Positions 1 to 8,225 of a DNA stretch of 43,015 nt are shown one piece after another (positions within the stretch are counted from its first letter, which is position 1; the number at the start of each line of letters is the position of its first letter). A program made the position numbers and the translations under genes. Under the pieces are notes generated by a model. That model made no database searches. It worked only from the letters and a program-made list of their open reading frames with translations, and was not told the origin of the DNA. Source of the DNA: Methanothrix harundinacea (lineage in GTDB: Archaea; Halobacteriota; Methanosarcinia; Methanotrichales; Methanotrichaceae); the NCBI GenBank assembly GCA_001509375.1, contig LGFT01000028.1:1-43015 (forward strand), given 5' to 3'.

Positions 1-19
1 ATAGGATGGAGAAAGTCCT

Positions 20-358
20 TCATCTAGATTTGGTTTCGGGCAGATAATCGGCTCGGACGGGCGAAAAGATCTCAACAGCTACCGAATCTTCGAGAATTAG
101 AGCACCATGTTCGGCGTTGGCTGGTATACACCAGCTATCACCAGGCTCTGCCTCGAATTCTTCGTCACCTATGGATAGCAATATTCTGCCCGATACCAGA
201 TATCCAGTCTGCTCATGAGGGTGGTTATGTTTGGGAAGAAGGCTACCTTCCGATAACTTGAACTCAGTGAGCAGCGTTTCTTTACCGTAAACCAGGGTCT
301 TCTGGCTTATGCCCTCCAGGGCCTGTTTATATCCATCGTTTTGCCGCTTGTAAAACAT
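20..358 (-). CDS. Small single-domain cupin protein
   Basis: This encodes about 112 residues forming one cupin beta-barrel. The first cupin motif is seen as HNHPHEQTGYLVSG, with two His and a Glu placed to bind a metal. The second is GDSWCIPANAEHGALIL, containing the third His. The substrate is unknown; such small cupins may be sugar- or small-molecule-binding proteins, isomerases or dioxygenases. An in-frame GTG lies two codons upstream (364), but the ATG at 358 has a better-spaced GAGG ribosome site, so I chose it. It is the downstream neighbour of the HEAT-repeat gene on the same strand, about 38 bases away, and may be co-transcribed with it. Confidence 0.85.
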   Translation of the reverse strand: MFYKRQNDGYKQALEGISQKTLVYGKETLLTEFKLSEGSLLPKHNHPHEQTGYLVSGRILLSIGDEEFEAEPGDSWCIPANAEHGALILEDSVAVEIFSPVRADYLPETKSR

Positions 359-396
359 GCTCACAGCCTCTTGTGCCAGCGTTCATTTGATCAGTG

Positions 397-1059
397 TCAA
401 CTCGCCCCCAGCTTCTCCAGCGCCTCTGCCGCCATCTTTCTGACCGCCTCGCTTTCATCCTGTGCGGCCAAATGGGTGAGGGGCTCGATGGCTTTTGGAT
501 CGCCTATTTTGCCGAGAGCCTGGGATGCTCTCCACCGTACGCCGTAATGACCATCCTTGAGGGCCTCGATGAGATGATCTACGGCTTTGGGATCACCGAT
601 CCTGCCAAGAGACTCAGCAGCCGCCTCTCTCACCCATCTGTCCTCATCTTTTGAAGCCAGATCGGTCAACGGCTCCGTGGTCTTCGTATCGGATATTCGA
701 CCAAGGGCCAAGGCCGCTTGACGTCGGACCATATGGTCCTCGTCTTTGAGAGCCTCAGTGAGAGCCTCTATCGCCCTCGAATCCCCTATACTGCCGAGAG
801 CGGGGGCAGCCTGCCATCTTACGCTCCAGTCCTTATCTTTTAGAGCCTCAGCTAGAGCCTCTATCGCCCTCGAATCGCCTATATTGCCCAGGGCAGAGGC
901 AGCCGCCTGGCGGACCATCACGTCCTCGTCCTTGAGGGCCTCGATGAGAGGATCGATTGCCCTGGGATCGCCCATATTCCCGAGTGCTGAGGCGGCCACC
1001 TGACGAACCCGAGGGGACTCGTCCTTCAAAGCTCTTATGTGATCATTTATTATTGGCAT
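397..1059 (-). CDS. HEAT-repeat (PBS lyase-like) protein, seven repeats
   Basis: The 220-residue protein consists almost entirely of seven helical repeats of about 31 residues with the pattern DExxxVRxxAAxALGxIGDxxAIexLxeALK. This is the HEAT/PBS-lyase repeat family, which forms a right-handed solenoid used for protein-protein contacts; no catalytic residues are expected. No signal peptide is seen, so it is probably cytosolic. Repeats two and three are nearly identical at DNA level, showing recent unit duplication. The partner is unknown. The gene precedes the cupin gene on the same strand. Confidence 0.9.
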   Translation of the reverse strand: MPIINDHIRALKDESPRVRQVAASALGNMGDPRAIDPLIEALKDEDVMVRQAAASALGNIGDSRAIEALAEALKDKDWSVRWQAAPALGSIGDSRAIEALTEALKDEDHMVRRQAALALGRISDTKTTEPLTDLASKDEDRWVREAAAESLGRIGDPKAVDHLIEALKDGHYGVRWRASQALGKIGDPKAIEPLTHLAAQDESEAVRKMAAEALEKLGAS

Positions 1060-1119
1060 TTCAACCCACCACGCTAAATTCTGGTTTAAGTCTTACCTCT
1101 CAAAGTACTAGATATTTAT

Positions 1120-1134
1120 ATTGTTACCAACAAT
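1120..1134. promoter_or_regulatory. Inverted repeat ATTGTT-ACC-AACAAT near the HEAT-gene promoter
   Basis: Two perfect 6-base arms are separated by 3 bases. The element sits just upstream of an ATATAAATATC-like TATA element read on the minus strand, so it could be an operator for the HEAT-repeat/cupin genes. Function is inferred from position only. Confidence 0.35.
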
Positions 1135-1356
1135 AAAGGTGTTTCGATCCACCAAAACCTGTCCATCGGCAATGCCTTCTCATTCCTTGCAACATATCAA
1201 TGTTTATGGAGCCCAAGATGTCCTATATATTGAAGGTATATCGCTAGTCGCGGTTTTTCCCCTCCCTTTTAGGATGCCTCTCGAATCTACTACGATTTTC
1301 CATATCCTCCGCTCGAAGCGCCGTCCCGCCCTGATCTGGCAGGTGGGGCTAAAGAT

Positions 1357-1366
1357 GATATATATC
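1357..1366 (+). promoter_or_regulatory. TATA box candidate for pgk
   Basis: The sequence GATATATATC lies about 50 bases before the pgk start. The predicted transcription start is near 1383-1385, giving a short leader carrying the AAGGAGG ribosome site. Confidence 0.4.
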
Positions 1367-1415
1367 TTGAATAAAACCCTAGCATAGCAAAAATCCCCCA
1401 GAAGGAGGGAGTCAG

Positions 1416-2633
1416 TTGAAGGATTATCTCACGCTAGACGATTTCCCCATCAAAAACCAGAGGATATTGGTTCGGGTCGATGTAAACTCCCCCATGGACC
1501 CCGCCGGAAAGATCCTCGACGACAAGAGGTTCCGCGGCCACCTGCCCACCTTGCGCGACCTGGAGGAGGCAAGGGTCGTTCTGATGGCCCACCAGAGCCG
1601 CGCAGGAAAGAAGGACTTCACGACTCTGGAGGCTCACGCCCGCCGGTTTTCCCAGCTTCTGCACCGTGAGGTCACCTACGTCGACGACATCTTCGGCTCC
1701 CACGCCCGGGAGTCGATAAGGGCGATGAAGCCCGGCGACGTCATCCTCCTGGAGAACACCCGCTTTTACGCCGAGGAAAACATCAGCCGCCCGCCCGAGG
1801 AACACGCCAAAAGCCACATGGTCAAACAGCTCTATCCGCTCTTCGATCTGTTCGTCAACGACGCCTTCGCCGTATCTCATCGTTCCCATCTATCCGTCGT
1901 CGGGTTCACCGAGGTCCTCCCCAGCGCAGCTGGCCGGCTGATGGAGAAAGAGATCGACTCCCTGGACATGGGCGTCCGCGGGAATGAGCACCCATCGATC
2001 TTCGTCCTCGGAGGAACAAAGGCGGACGACTCGATCAAGGTGATCCAGAACGTCTTCAACCGGGGCGGTGTCGACCAGGTCCTGGTCACAGGGATCGTGG
2101 CCACGGTCTTCCAGATGGCGTCGGGGATCGACGTCGGCGAGAAGAACCGGGAGTTCGTGAAGGGGCTCGACTACTCCGGACAGATCTCTATCGCCAAAGA
2201 CCTCCTTGATAAGAACCCTGGCAAGATCGTCGTCCCCCAAGACGTCGCCCTGGACAAAGACGGCGAGAGGCTGGACGTCGCCATTGAGAAGATCCCGCCG
2301 AACCTCCAGATCGCCGACATCGGCCTGGAGACGATCGTCGACTTCTCCAAGAAGATAAGGGAGGCGGAGATCGTCGTTCTGAACGGGACCGCCGGGATCT
2401 TCGAGAAGGAGAAGTTCGCCCTTGGAACCGCAGAGATCCTCAAGGCCGCCACCGAAGCTGGCTTCTCCATCGCGGGCGGCGGCCACACCAGCGCCGCCAT
2501 CGAGGAGCTGGGCCTGGAGCCGAAATTCTCCCACGTCAGCACCGGCGGCGGAGCCTCCATAAGCTACCTCTCCGGAGATCAGCTGCCTGGGATTGAGGCA
2601 CTGAAGAAGGCGGCATCTAGGTACAGGAAGTAA
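1416..2633 (+). CDS. pgk: Phosphoglycerate kinase
   Basis: The enzyme transfers phosphate between 1,3-bisphosphoglycerate and ADP (reversible) in glycolysis/gluconeogenesis; in a methanogen the gluconeogenic direction matters most. The 405 residues match the usual archaeal length. The N-terminal substrate loop is seen as ILVRVDVNSPMD (residues 17-28), followed by LMAHQSR and an NDAFAVSHR motif. The C-terminal nucleotide-binding domain has GGTKADDS and GGGHTSAAIEELG. The start is TTG, supported by a strong AAGGAGGG site about 6 bases upstream and by the conserved N-terminus. It is monocistronic: convergent with the DHH gene downstream and divergent from the HEAT gene. Confidence 0.96.
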   Translation: MKDYLTLDDFPIKNQRILVRVDVNSPMDPAGKILDDKRFRGHLPTLRDLEEARVVLMAHQSRAGKKDFTTLEAHARRFSQLLHREVTYVDDIFGSHARESIRAMKPGDVILLENTRFYAEENISRPPEEHAKSHMVKQLYPLFDLFVNDAFAVSHRSHLSVVGFTEVLPSAAGRLMEKEIDSLDMGVRGNEHPSIFVLGGTKADDSIKVIQNVFNRGGVDQVLVTGIVATVFQMASGIDVGEKNREFVKGLDYSGQISIAKDLLDKNPGKIVVPQDVALDKDGERLDVAIEKIPPNLQIADIGLETIVDFSKKIREAEIVVLNGTAGIFEKEKFALGTAEILKAATEAGFSIAGGGHTSAAIEELGLEPKFSHVSTGGGASISYLSGDQLPGIEALKKAASRYRK

Positions 2634-2661
2634 TAATTAGAATTCAGAGAGGGGTATCGCA

Positions 2662-3618
2662 TCAGGCTTGCCGGGGCCCCACCAGGGCCTCCATAACTTT
2701 TTTCCTGCACTCGGTGAGAAGCTCGTTGGCAGGCCCTGAGACCTCCAGGGCGGCGGCTCCCCGGTGGCCGCCCCCGTCTCCCTGGTGGGCCCTCGCCACC
2801 TCTCCCATGATCGCGGCGAGATCGAGGCCCGCGAGAACGGCGGCCCTCCTGGCGCGGCCGCTGATCCTGCACTTGCGATTGTGGACCCCGCCGACGAGGG
2901 CTACGTCCGCGCCGATCTCGACGAGGGTCATCGCGCTCGACCCCTCGAAGGCACTCACCTCCGAGGAGACGACCACCCAGTCGTCCGTCCACTCGATCTC
3001 GGCCCTGGAGGCGGCTTTTAGGGCGGCAATCCTCCTGGAGGTCTCCGTCGGGATCCTTGAGAGGACGTCCAGAGCCTCGGCGTACTCGATCTCACATTTT
3101 TCCAGGATTTCTGAAACCGTCCGAAAAGAGGAAGCTCGAGCGTGCTTGAACCTGCCCGTATCGGTTATTATCCCCACCAAGAGGGCGAGGGCAGCCTTTT
3201 GACTAGGCCGAGATCCACTCTTCATCAAGATCTCCCAGACGATCTCTGCGGTGGAGTCGGCAGGCCTTTGGATGTAGAAAAGGGCGGTTTCGACCAGATC
3301 CCTGTCCTGGTGATGGTCGACGACGGCGTAATCGTTGAGATTTAAATCGCCGACCTGAAGCCTCACAGCCGTGTCCACAACCACCACCAGGTCGTATTCC
3401 TCAAAGGATGGATCGATCTGGATATCAGAACCTATTGCCCTCAGAAGGGCCGAGGCGGTCCTGCTCACCCCTTCCACAGCGGCCAGGTCGCCCCCGAAGG
3501 CCTCCTGAAGGGAAAACCCGCTCCCCACCGCGTCGGGATCAGCGTTCCTGTGGCAGAGATAAAGAACTTTTTCGTACCCACTGATCAGGTCTTTGAACTC
3601 ATTCGCGCTAATTTGCAT
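2662..3618 (-). CDS. DHH-family phosphoesterase (archaeal RecJ/NrnA-like)
   Basis: The 318-residue protein has the ordered DHH-family metal motifs: CHRNADPDAVGSG (motif I, with Asn where many members have His), VVDTA (motif II), VDHHQD (motif III) and GIITDTGRF (motif IV). A DHHA1 substrate-binding domain with GDGGGHRGAA follows. Family members are Mn-dependent phosphodiesterases acting on single-stranded nucleic acid, nanoRNA or cyclic dinucleotides; sequence alone does not say which. It lies upstream of nothing obvious on its strand and is convergent with pgk (28-base gap). larE lies about 60 bases upstream on the same strand. Confidence 0.88.
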   Translation of the reverse strand: MQISANEFKDLISGYEKVLYLCHRNADPDAVGSGFSLQEAFGGDLAAVEGVSRTASALLRAIGSDIQIDPSFEEYDLVVVVDTAVRLQVGDLNLNDYAVVDHHQDRDLVETALFYIQRPADSTAEIVWEILMKSGSRPSQKAALALLVGIITDTGRFKHARASSFRTVSEILEKCEIEYAEALDVLSRIPTETSRRIAALKAASRAEIEWTDDWVVVSSEVSAFEGSSAMTLVEIGADVALVGGVHNRKCRISGRARRAAVLAGLDLAAIMGEVARAHQGDGGGHRGAAALEVSGPANELLTECRKKVMEALVGPRQA

Positions 3619-3679
3619 CCAGCAACACGATTCCCCTGATGATAGAAAAAAGTTGTTCGAGCAGCAGAATAGGAGCCCT

Positions 3680-4399
3680 TCAACCCTTCATAACAATTTC
3701 CCGATATCCGAGGCGTTTCAGCTTCTCGATCGCGTCTTCGGATATCTTCTCCCCGTTGGAGATCCCCACTTCGACCTGATCGCCTCTATCTAAGATCCAC
3801 GACCTTTTGGGGAGAAGGTCTTCGGCAGCTTCAACCCGACTGAGCCGCTCGGGGCTGAGAGGTCCCTCAATCCTCGTAGCAAGACAGGATCTCGAAGGTC
3901 GATCGGCATTGGAGAGACCGATCCCCCTTGCCATATCTCTCACCTCGCCCTTTGTTATCCCAAGCTCCCGGAGAGGCATTCTGATCCCGGCCTCAAAAAG
4001 AGCCCTCATTCCAGGCCGGTCATCGGCCCTGTCCGAGGCGTTGGTGCCGTCGACCACGAATTTTATCCCCCTCGACCCCGCCTCGTCGAGGAGCCTTTCG
4101 GCCATCGCCCTCTTGCAGAGATAACATCGCAATGGAAGGTTGCCGCAGATCCCCTCCAGCTCCAGCGCCCTTACCTCCAGGACCAGGTGCTCGATACCGA
4201 TCTCAGCTGCGACAGATCTCGCGTTGGCAAGGTCCGCGCGGGACTGCAGCTCCGACCTCACGGTAATGGCTAAGGCTCGATCTCCCAGGGCGGAACGGGC
4301 CGCTGCGGCCAGAACTGAGCTGTCCACGCCCCCCGAGAAGGCGACGACGACCCCATCCAGGCCGTCGAACCAGCTCCTCAGATCGTCGAAAGACGCCAT
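3680..4399 (-). CDS. larE: ATP-dependent sacrificial sulfur transferase LarE family
   Basis: The protein (239 residues) carries the PP-loop pyrophosphatase motif AFSGGVDSSVLAAA near residues 20-33, used to adenylate a carboxylate. A YLCKRAM segment follows, then PSRSCLATRI. The Cys in the CLATR motif corresponds by family knowledge to the sacrificial sulfur-donating Cys in bacterial LarE. LarE-type proteins activate a pyridinium dicarboxylate for nickel-pincer cofactor synthesis. No LarB, LarC or LarA gene is visible here, so in a methanogen it may serve another thiolation. It is transcribed away from trkA; the shared intergenic region contains a perfect 14-base palindrome. Confidence 0.85.
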   Translation of the reverse strand: MASFDDLRSWFDGLDGVVVAFSGGVDSSVLAAAARSALGDRALAITVRSELQSRADLANARSVAAEIGIEHLVLEVRALELEGICGNLPLRCYLCKRAMAERLLDEAGSRGIKFVVDGTNASDRADDRPGMRALFEAGIRMPLRELGITKGEVRDMARGIGLSNADRPSRSCLATRIEGPLSPERLSRVEAAEDLLPKRSWILDRGDQVEVGISNGEKISEDAIEKLKRLGYREIVMKG

Positions 4400-4429
4400 T
4401 AATAGAGAAGAGCCTCCCGGGGCATTTCA

Positions 4430-4443
4430 GTCTGGCGCCAGAC
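4430..4443. promoter_or_regulatory. Perfect 14-base palindrome between larE and trkA
   Basis: GTCTGGCGCCAGAC is a perfect palindrome in the 134-base divergent intergenic region, 31 bases upstream of larE and about 90 bases upstream of the chosen trkA start. Position and symmetry suit a dimeric regulator. No such regulator is identified in the window. Confidence 0.45.
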
Positions 4444-4478
4444 GCGAACCACGCGAAAGCCTTTTCCCGTCGTCAAGA

Positions 4479-4488
4479 CTTTATGTGG
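4479..4488 (+). promoter_or_regulatory. TATA-like element for trkA
   Basis: CTTTATGTGG lies about 50 bases before the ATG at 4534. The predicted transcription start is near 4508-4512. Confidence 0.35.
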
Positions 4489-4533
4489 TCCATATTCACT
4501 CTCGGGGCATTGGCTCGGGATAGGTGGGATTTC

Positions 4534-5859
4534 ATGCAGATATTGATCACTGGAGCCGGTGAGGTCGGGTTTCACCTGGCGAGAGAGCTCTCAGGCTCCT
4601 ACGATGTCACCGTAATCGATCAGAGCAGGAAGGCCTGCGAGCGGCTGGAGGGGGTCGATGTGAAGGTCCTCCAGGGGAACGCCGCCAACGCAAAGCTCCT
4701 GATCGAGGCCGGGATACAGGATGCAGAGATCGTCGTCGCCGTCACCGGCAACGACGAGGTGAACATCATCACCTGCATCACCGCCAGCCATCTGGGCGCC
4801 GGGAGGACGATCGCCAGGGTCAGCAACTCCGACTACATTGACCAGCCGATGAAAGACCGAAAACAGATCGGCATCGGCCTCATGATCTGTCCGGAGCTGG
4901 TGATGGCCGAGAGAATTGTAACCGACCTCTACTTTCCCTCGATGATAGAACGCAGGAGTCTCGCGGGTGGGAAGGGCGAGCTGATCGAGCTCACCATCCG
5001 GGAGGAGATGCCCCTCGTCGGCCCGATCGCGAACGTCGACCTACCGGAGAACTGCAGGCTTGCTGCCATCAAGAGAGGGGACGAGATCCTGATCCCCAAG
5101 AAGGATGACTCCATAAAGGGCGGGGACCGCCTGATCCTGACCTGCGATGCGAAGTCGGTGCCGAAGCTTCGAAGGCTGGTCCACGAAGATACCGCCACCC
5201 ACAAAATCATGATCGTCGGCGGTGGGGTCGTCGGTTTTTACCTTGCCAAGTGGCTGGAGAAGATGGATTTTGATCTGAAGCTGGTGGAGATCGATAACCT
5301 TCGCTGTCAGGAGCTGGCAGAAGAGCTTCCCGAGACCCTCATTCTCAACGGCGACGGGACCGACATTTCGCTGATCAAGGCCGAGAACGTCGGTTCCATG
5401 GACATCGTCTTCTCTGTCACGGGCTTCGACGAAAAGAACCTACTTTGCAGCCTGTTGGCCAAACAACTGGGGGCCGAGAAGATCGTCGCGAGGGTCGACA
5501 GGAGCGATTACATCGACCTCTTCGAGATGGTGGGGGTGGACCACGCCATCAGCCCCGGGAGGGTGACCGTCGAGGCGGTCCTCCGGCTTATAAGGGGTGG
5601 AGAAGAAGTCATGGTCATAGGTAAAGACGAGGCCGAAATTCTGGAGTTCCGGGCCGAGAAGGAAGCGAAGATTCTTGGGAAGAACGCGGCCGATAAGATG
5701 CCGAAGGGGGCGATTCTCGGCATGATCATGCGAGGCAGCCAGCCGATAATCCCCACCGCCGAGACCGAGGTGAAGGATGGGGATCGGGTCTTCATCCTCG
5801 CCCTGTCTCAGACCCTTCCCAAGGTCAAGGCCCTCTTCTCCACCGAGGGGGGCGCCTGA
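4534..5859 (+). CDS. trkA: Trk-type potassium uptake regulatory subunit TrkA (two RCK repeats)
   Basis: The 441-residue cytosolic protein contains two RCK units, each a Rossmann NAD-binding domain followed by a TrkA-C domain. The dinucleotide-binding loops are ITGAGEVGFHLAREL at the N-terminus and IVGGGVVGFYLAKWL at about residue 228. TrkA binds NAD(H)/ATP and gates the TrkH/KtrB membrane channel for K+ uptake. No TrkH gene lies in this window, so the pore subunit must be elsewhere. The frame is open 17 codons further upstream, but ATG 4534 is preceded by AGGTGGGA at good spacing and matches the family start. Confidence 0.93.
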   Translation: MQILITGAGEVGFHLARELSGSYDVTVIDQSRKACERLEGVDVKVLQGNAANAKLLIEAGIQDAEIVVAVTGNDEVNIITCITASHLGAGRTIARVSNSDYIDQPMKDRKQIGIGLMICPELVMAERIVTDLYFPSMIERRSLAGGKGELIELTIREEMPLVGPIANVDLPENCRLAAIKRGDEILIPKKDDSIKGGDRLILTCDAKSVPKLRRLVHEDTATHKIMIVGGGVVGFYLAKWLEKMDFDLKLVEIDNLRCQELAEELPETLILNGDGTDISLIKAENVGSMDIVFSVTGFDEKNLLCSLLAKQLGAEKIVARVDRSDYIDLFEMVGVDHAISPGRVTVEAVLRLIRGGEEVMVIGKDEAEILEFRAEKEAKILGKNAADKMPKGAILGMIMRGSQPIIPTAETEVKDGDRVFILALSQTLPKVKALFSTEGGA

Positions 5860-5885
5860 TCTTTGCGACTCGGGGCATAACCTCA

Positions 5886-6479
5886 TCAATCTGAATAATC
5901 CTCATCTCTGGCGGGGGGCCATCTCCCATCCACCTTATCCTTCGCTGCCAACAGATCGGATATGAAGACCTCCCTGAGGTTTCCATTTCGCAGGACGGCC
6001 GCTGGATGGAAGGTGACGAGATAGATCTCCTTGAATAATCGCCCCCGGAGGGAGGTCACCCCCTCCAGGTCCAGGACCGCCTTCGTCGCGGCATTTCCCA
6101 TGAGGATCACCACCTTCGGCTGGACGAGTTCGATCTGAGCTTCGAGATAGGGACGACAGGCTTCGACCTCATCATTCTTCGGCCTTCTGTTATTTGGCGG
6201 CCGGCATTTGACCGCGTTCGTTATGAAGATTCGGGACCTGTCGATCCCCGCCTCCTCGAGGCAGCGGTCGAGGACCGAGCCAGCCCTCCCCACGAAGGGC
6301 CTTCCGGCCAGGTTCTCGTCCCTTCCCGGAGCCTCGCCGACGAGGAGGATCTCGGCCCACTCAGGCCCCTCGCCCGGGACGGCTTTAGTCCTATCCTTTG
6401 AGAGAGGGCACCGACGGCAGGATCGTATCTCCAAAGCGAGGGAATCGAGCTGATCTCGCGTTCTTCGTCTCATAATCAT
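5886..6479 (-). CDS. Type-4 uracil-DNA glycosylase (Fe-S UDG)
   Basis: The 197-residue enzyme removes uracil from DNA in base-excision repair. The N-terminal CRRCPL motif supplies two of the four cluster-binding Cys expected in family 4 enzymes. The active-site region is VGEAPGRDENLAGRPFVG, then ITNAVKCRPPNNR, and a late TFHPAAVLRN motif supplies the conserved His. Length and motif order match the family (TIGR00758-like, from memory). An alternate ATG lies two codons downstream at 6473. It converges with trkA, 26 bases apart. Confidence 0.93.
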   Translation of the reverse strand: MIMRRRTRDQLDSLALEIRSCRRCPLSKDRTKAVPGEGPEWAEILLVGEAPGRDENLAGRPFVGRAGSVLDRCLEEAGIDRSRIFITNAVKCRPPNNRRPKNDEVEACRPYLEAQIELVQPKVVILMGNAATKAVLDLEGVTSLRGRLFKEIYLVTFHPAAVLRNGNLREVFISDLLAAKDKVDGRWPPARDEDYSD

Positions 6480-6579
6480 ATTTTCGTTCTCTTTTCAGGT
6501 CTATATTCATCGGAAGAGCCTCGCGAAACGAAACGTTCTTATTCATTTAAGCCAGAAACGCCCCTCTAAGGTGGTACGA

Positions 6580-6813
6580 ATGGTTGAATGGACAGGAAGC
6601 CTCAGAAAGTTCGACGACTTGTGGTACACCATTGAGAGGATCGTCTACGGAAAGGGCCAGCTCAGCGGGTTCACCTCGGAAGAGATCTACAATAACCTCC
6701 GCGACAAATCCTTCTTCAAGAGCGCCGAGGATCTCCACAAATTCCTGATCGAGAACGACAAAAAGTACAGGGTCAGGGCCCTGGAAACCGGCGGCTGGGA
6801 GCGCTACTGGTAG
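6580..6813 (+). CDS. Small conserved-looking protein of unknown function
   Basis: The 77-residue product is charged and rich in aromatic residues (WTGSLRKFDDLWYTIERI near the N-terminus and WERYW at the C-terminus). There is no signal peptide or membrane segment, so it is probably cytosolic. An AAGGTGG ribosome site at 6569-6575 fits the ATG at 6580 better than the in-frame GTG at 6571. Its codon use resembles the neighbours, which supports a real gene. It ends 2 bases before the convergent nucleotidyltransferase gene. I do not recognise the family. Confidence 0.75.
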   Translation: MVEWTGSLRKFDDLWYTIERIVYGKGQLSGFTSEEIYNNLRDKSFFKSAEDLHKFLIENDKKYRVRALETGGWERYW

Positions 6814-6815
6814 TC

Positions 6816-8087
6816 TCACTTCTCGCGGAAATATATATTTGCGTCGTCGGTGCCCAGCTGTGAGAACTTCCCCGTGGCAAGGATCTTGTAGCTGTACCTG
6901 AGAGGGGCCACTCTGGTACCTGGCCCGACCACCGACTCTGGGGGAAGGATGACGTTCTCTCCCACCACCGGTATCTTGCCCGGTTTGCAGGGGGGCTGGT
7001 CCGCGTCAAGGACGCACTTTGTCCCGACGGTCGAGTGCCTCCCCACAATCGTCTTGTTCAGGACCGATCCCCTCTTTATGTTGGCGAAGCTCATCACCAT
7101 GCTGTTTTTTATCACCGAGTCCCTCTCGATCAGGCTGGTGTGTCCGATGTGAGAGTTTTCGATGACTGCGCCCTTCTCGATGCTGCAATTTCGGCCTATG
7201 AAGACCTTCCCCCGAAGTTCGATGTCGCCTGATTCCAGGTACCTTCCTATCCGATGGAGGGTTTTTGGGTTGATCCACTGGCCTGGGCGGTACTCATTTC
7301 TGAAGGCGTAGTGCTCCACCTTTCCGCCGAGAAAGTCCATCGCCGCCTGGAGAAGCCTTTCTGGAGTGCCTATGTCGATCCAGTAGCCTTTGACAGGATA
7401 GCCGTATACGGGATAACCGTGCTCGGTGAGATAGGGGATGAGGTCACCCCCGATGTCTCTTGCCGAGTCGCCCATCTCGGCTAGAACCCCCCGGACCTTT
7501 GGAGAGAATAGATAAAAGGCGGTGTTGATCATCCTACTCGGCTCCTTTCCGGGTGCAGGTTTCTCCACGAAGCCGTTGATCTGCAGATCCTCGTCGATCT
7601 TGGCGACGCCGTACTGAGAGACGTCCTCTTCTGCACCCAGCTCCTTCAGGGCGACGGTGAGAATCGCCCCCTTATCCCGATGAAAATCAATGAACTTCTT
7701 GAGGTTGATGTCTATGACGTTGTCTCCTGAGACGACGAGCATATCCTCTCTTATATCGAAGTAGCTGGCACAGTATCTAAGAGAGTCGGCGCTCCCCTTG
7801 TCGTCATACTGAGGCTGGTAGGCGAACTCCTCGATATCGTTTAGCCCCAGCCTCTTGAAGAACCCCTCTCCTGCCTTGAAATAATTGTTGAGGGGGAGGG
7901 TGTTCTCCGCCCCCTTGCTTCCGAGGACAAACCGCCTGCATCCCTGGGTCGCCAGGACCCTGAACAATGTCGCGATTATGGCGGTGTCGCAGAGGTCTAC
8001 CAAGGGTTTGGGCTGGTCGAGGGTAAGAGGATAAAGCCTCGTTCCTCCTCCGCCGACGGTGGCGATTACTGGTGGAAATATCACCAT
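6816..8087 (-). CDS. Sugar-phosphate nucleotidyltransferase with C-terminal left-handed beta-helix
   Basis: The 423-residue protein begins with the nucleotidyltransferase signature GGGGTRLYPLTLDQPKPLVD, followed by VVSGDNVID (metal-binding Asp) and GFVEKPAPGKEP. The hexapeptide-repeat C-terminal part (roughly residues 275-390) is of the left-handed beta-helix type. Such enzymes make NDP-sugars, such as UDP- or GDP-activated sugars or glucose-1-phosphate derivatives, for surface glycans or nucleotide-sugar pools. The exact sugar cannot be assigned from sequence. A GAGGTGA ribosome site precedes the ATG and overlaps the end of the upstream microprotein gene, indicating co-transcription. Confidence 0.88.
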   Translation of the reverse strand: MVIFPPVIATVGGGGTRLYPLTLDQPKPLVDLCDTAIIATLFRVLATQGCRRFVLGSKGAENTLPLNNYFKAGEGFFKRLGLNDIEEFAYQPQYDDKGSADSLRYCASYFDIREDMLVVSGDNVIDINLKKFIDFHRDKGAILTVALKELGAEEDVSQYGVAKIDEDLQINGFVEKPAPGKEPSRMINTAFYLFSPKVRGVLAEMGDSARDIGGDLIPYLTEHGYPVYGYPVKGYWIDIGTPERLLQAAMDFLGGKVEHYAFRNEYRPGQWINPKTLHRIGRYLESGDIELRGKVFIGRNCSIEKGAVIENSHIGHTSLIERDSVIKNSMVMSFANIKRGSVLNKTIVGRHSTVGTKCVLDADQPPCKPGKIPVVGENVILPPESVVGPGTRVAPLRYSYKILATGKFSQLGTDDANIYFREK

Positions 8088-8099
8088 GTCTTCACCTCA

Positions 8100-8192
8100 T
8101 CAGTAGCCACGCCTGATCTTGAGGATTATCCTGGTTACCATGAAGACGATCAAGAATATTATTACGTAGAATACGATCTCCTGGGTTGTCAT
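8100..8192 (-). CDS. 30-residue single-pass membrane microprotein
   Basis: The frame starts at ATG 8192 and encodes 30 residues: a polar start (MTTQEI), a hydrophobic helix of about 18 residues (VFYVIIFLIVFMVTRIIL) and a basic tail (KIRRGY). This is a typical N-out or hairpinless single-span microprotein. A TATA element on the minus strand (8214-8225) is centred about 27 bases from the ATG, which predicts a leaderless mRNA. Its stop lies 12 bases before the nucleotidyltransferase ATG, whose ribosome site abuts it. Function is unknown; an accessory to the downstream enzyme or a membrane-complex subunit is possible. Confidence 0.6.
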   Translation of the reverse strand: MTTQEIVFYVIIFLIVFMVTRIILKIRRGY

Positions 8193-8213
8193 GTTCTTTT
8201 CGTGGATGTTGAA

Positions 8214-8225
8214 GTTTATATTTTT
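8214..8225. promoter_or_regulatory. Bidirectional TATA element
   Basis: GTTTATATTTTT reads as AAAAATATAAAC on the minus strand. It is positioned for a leaderless transcript of the microprotein on the minus strand and for a leader of about 90 bases before isocitrate dehydrogenase on the plus strand. Confidence 0.45.

Larger units (their letters stand above)
1060..1415. other. Divergent intergenic region between HEAT-repeat gene and pgk
   Basis: This 356-base stretch has no convincing gene; an 88-codon open frame on the plus strand shows no recognisable features and overlaps promoter-like sequence. It holds AT-rich promoter candidates for both flanking genes and a short inverted repeat near the HEAT-gene side. 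Confidence 0.6.

Noticed and set aside
1121-1387. 88-codon open frame on the plus strand before pgk
   Set aside because: It overlaps TATA-like sequence and an inverted repeat, has no ribosome site or recognisable protein features, and its composition looks intergenic.
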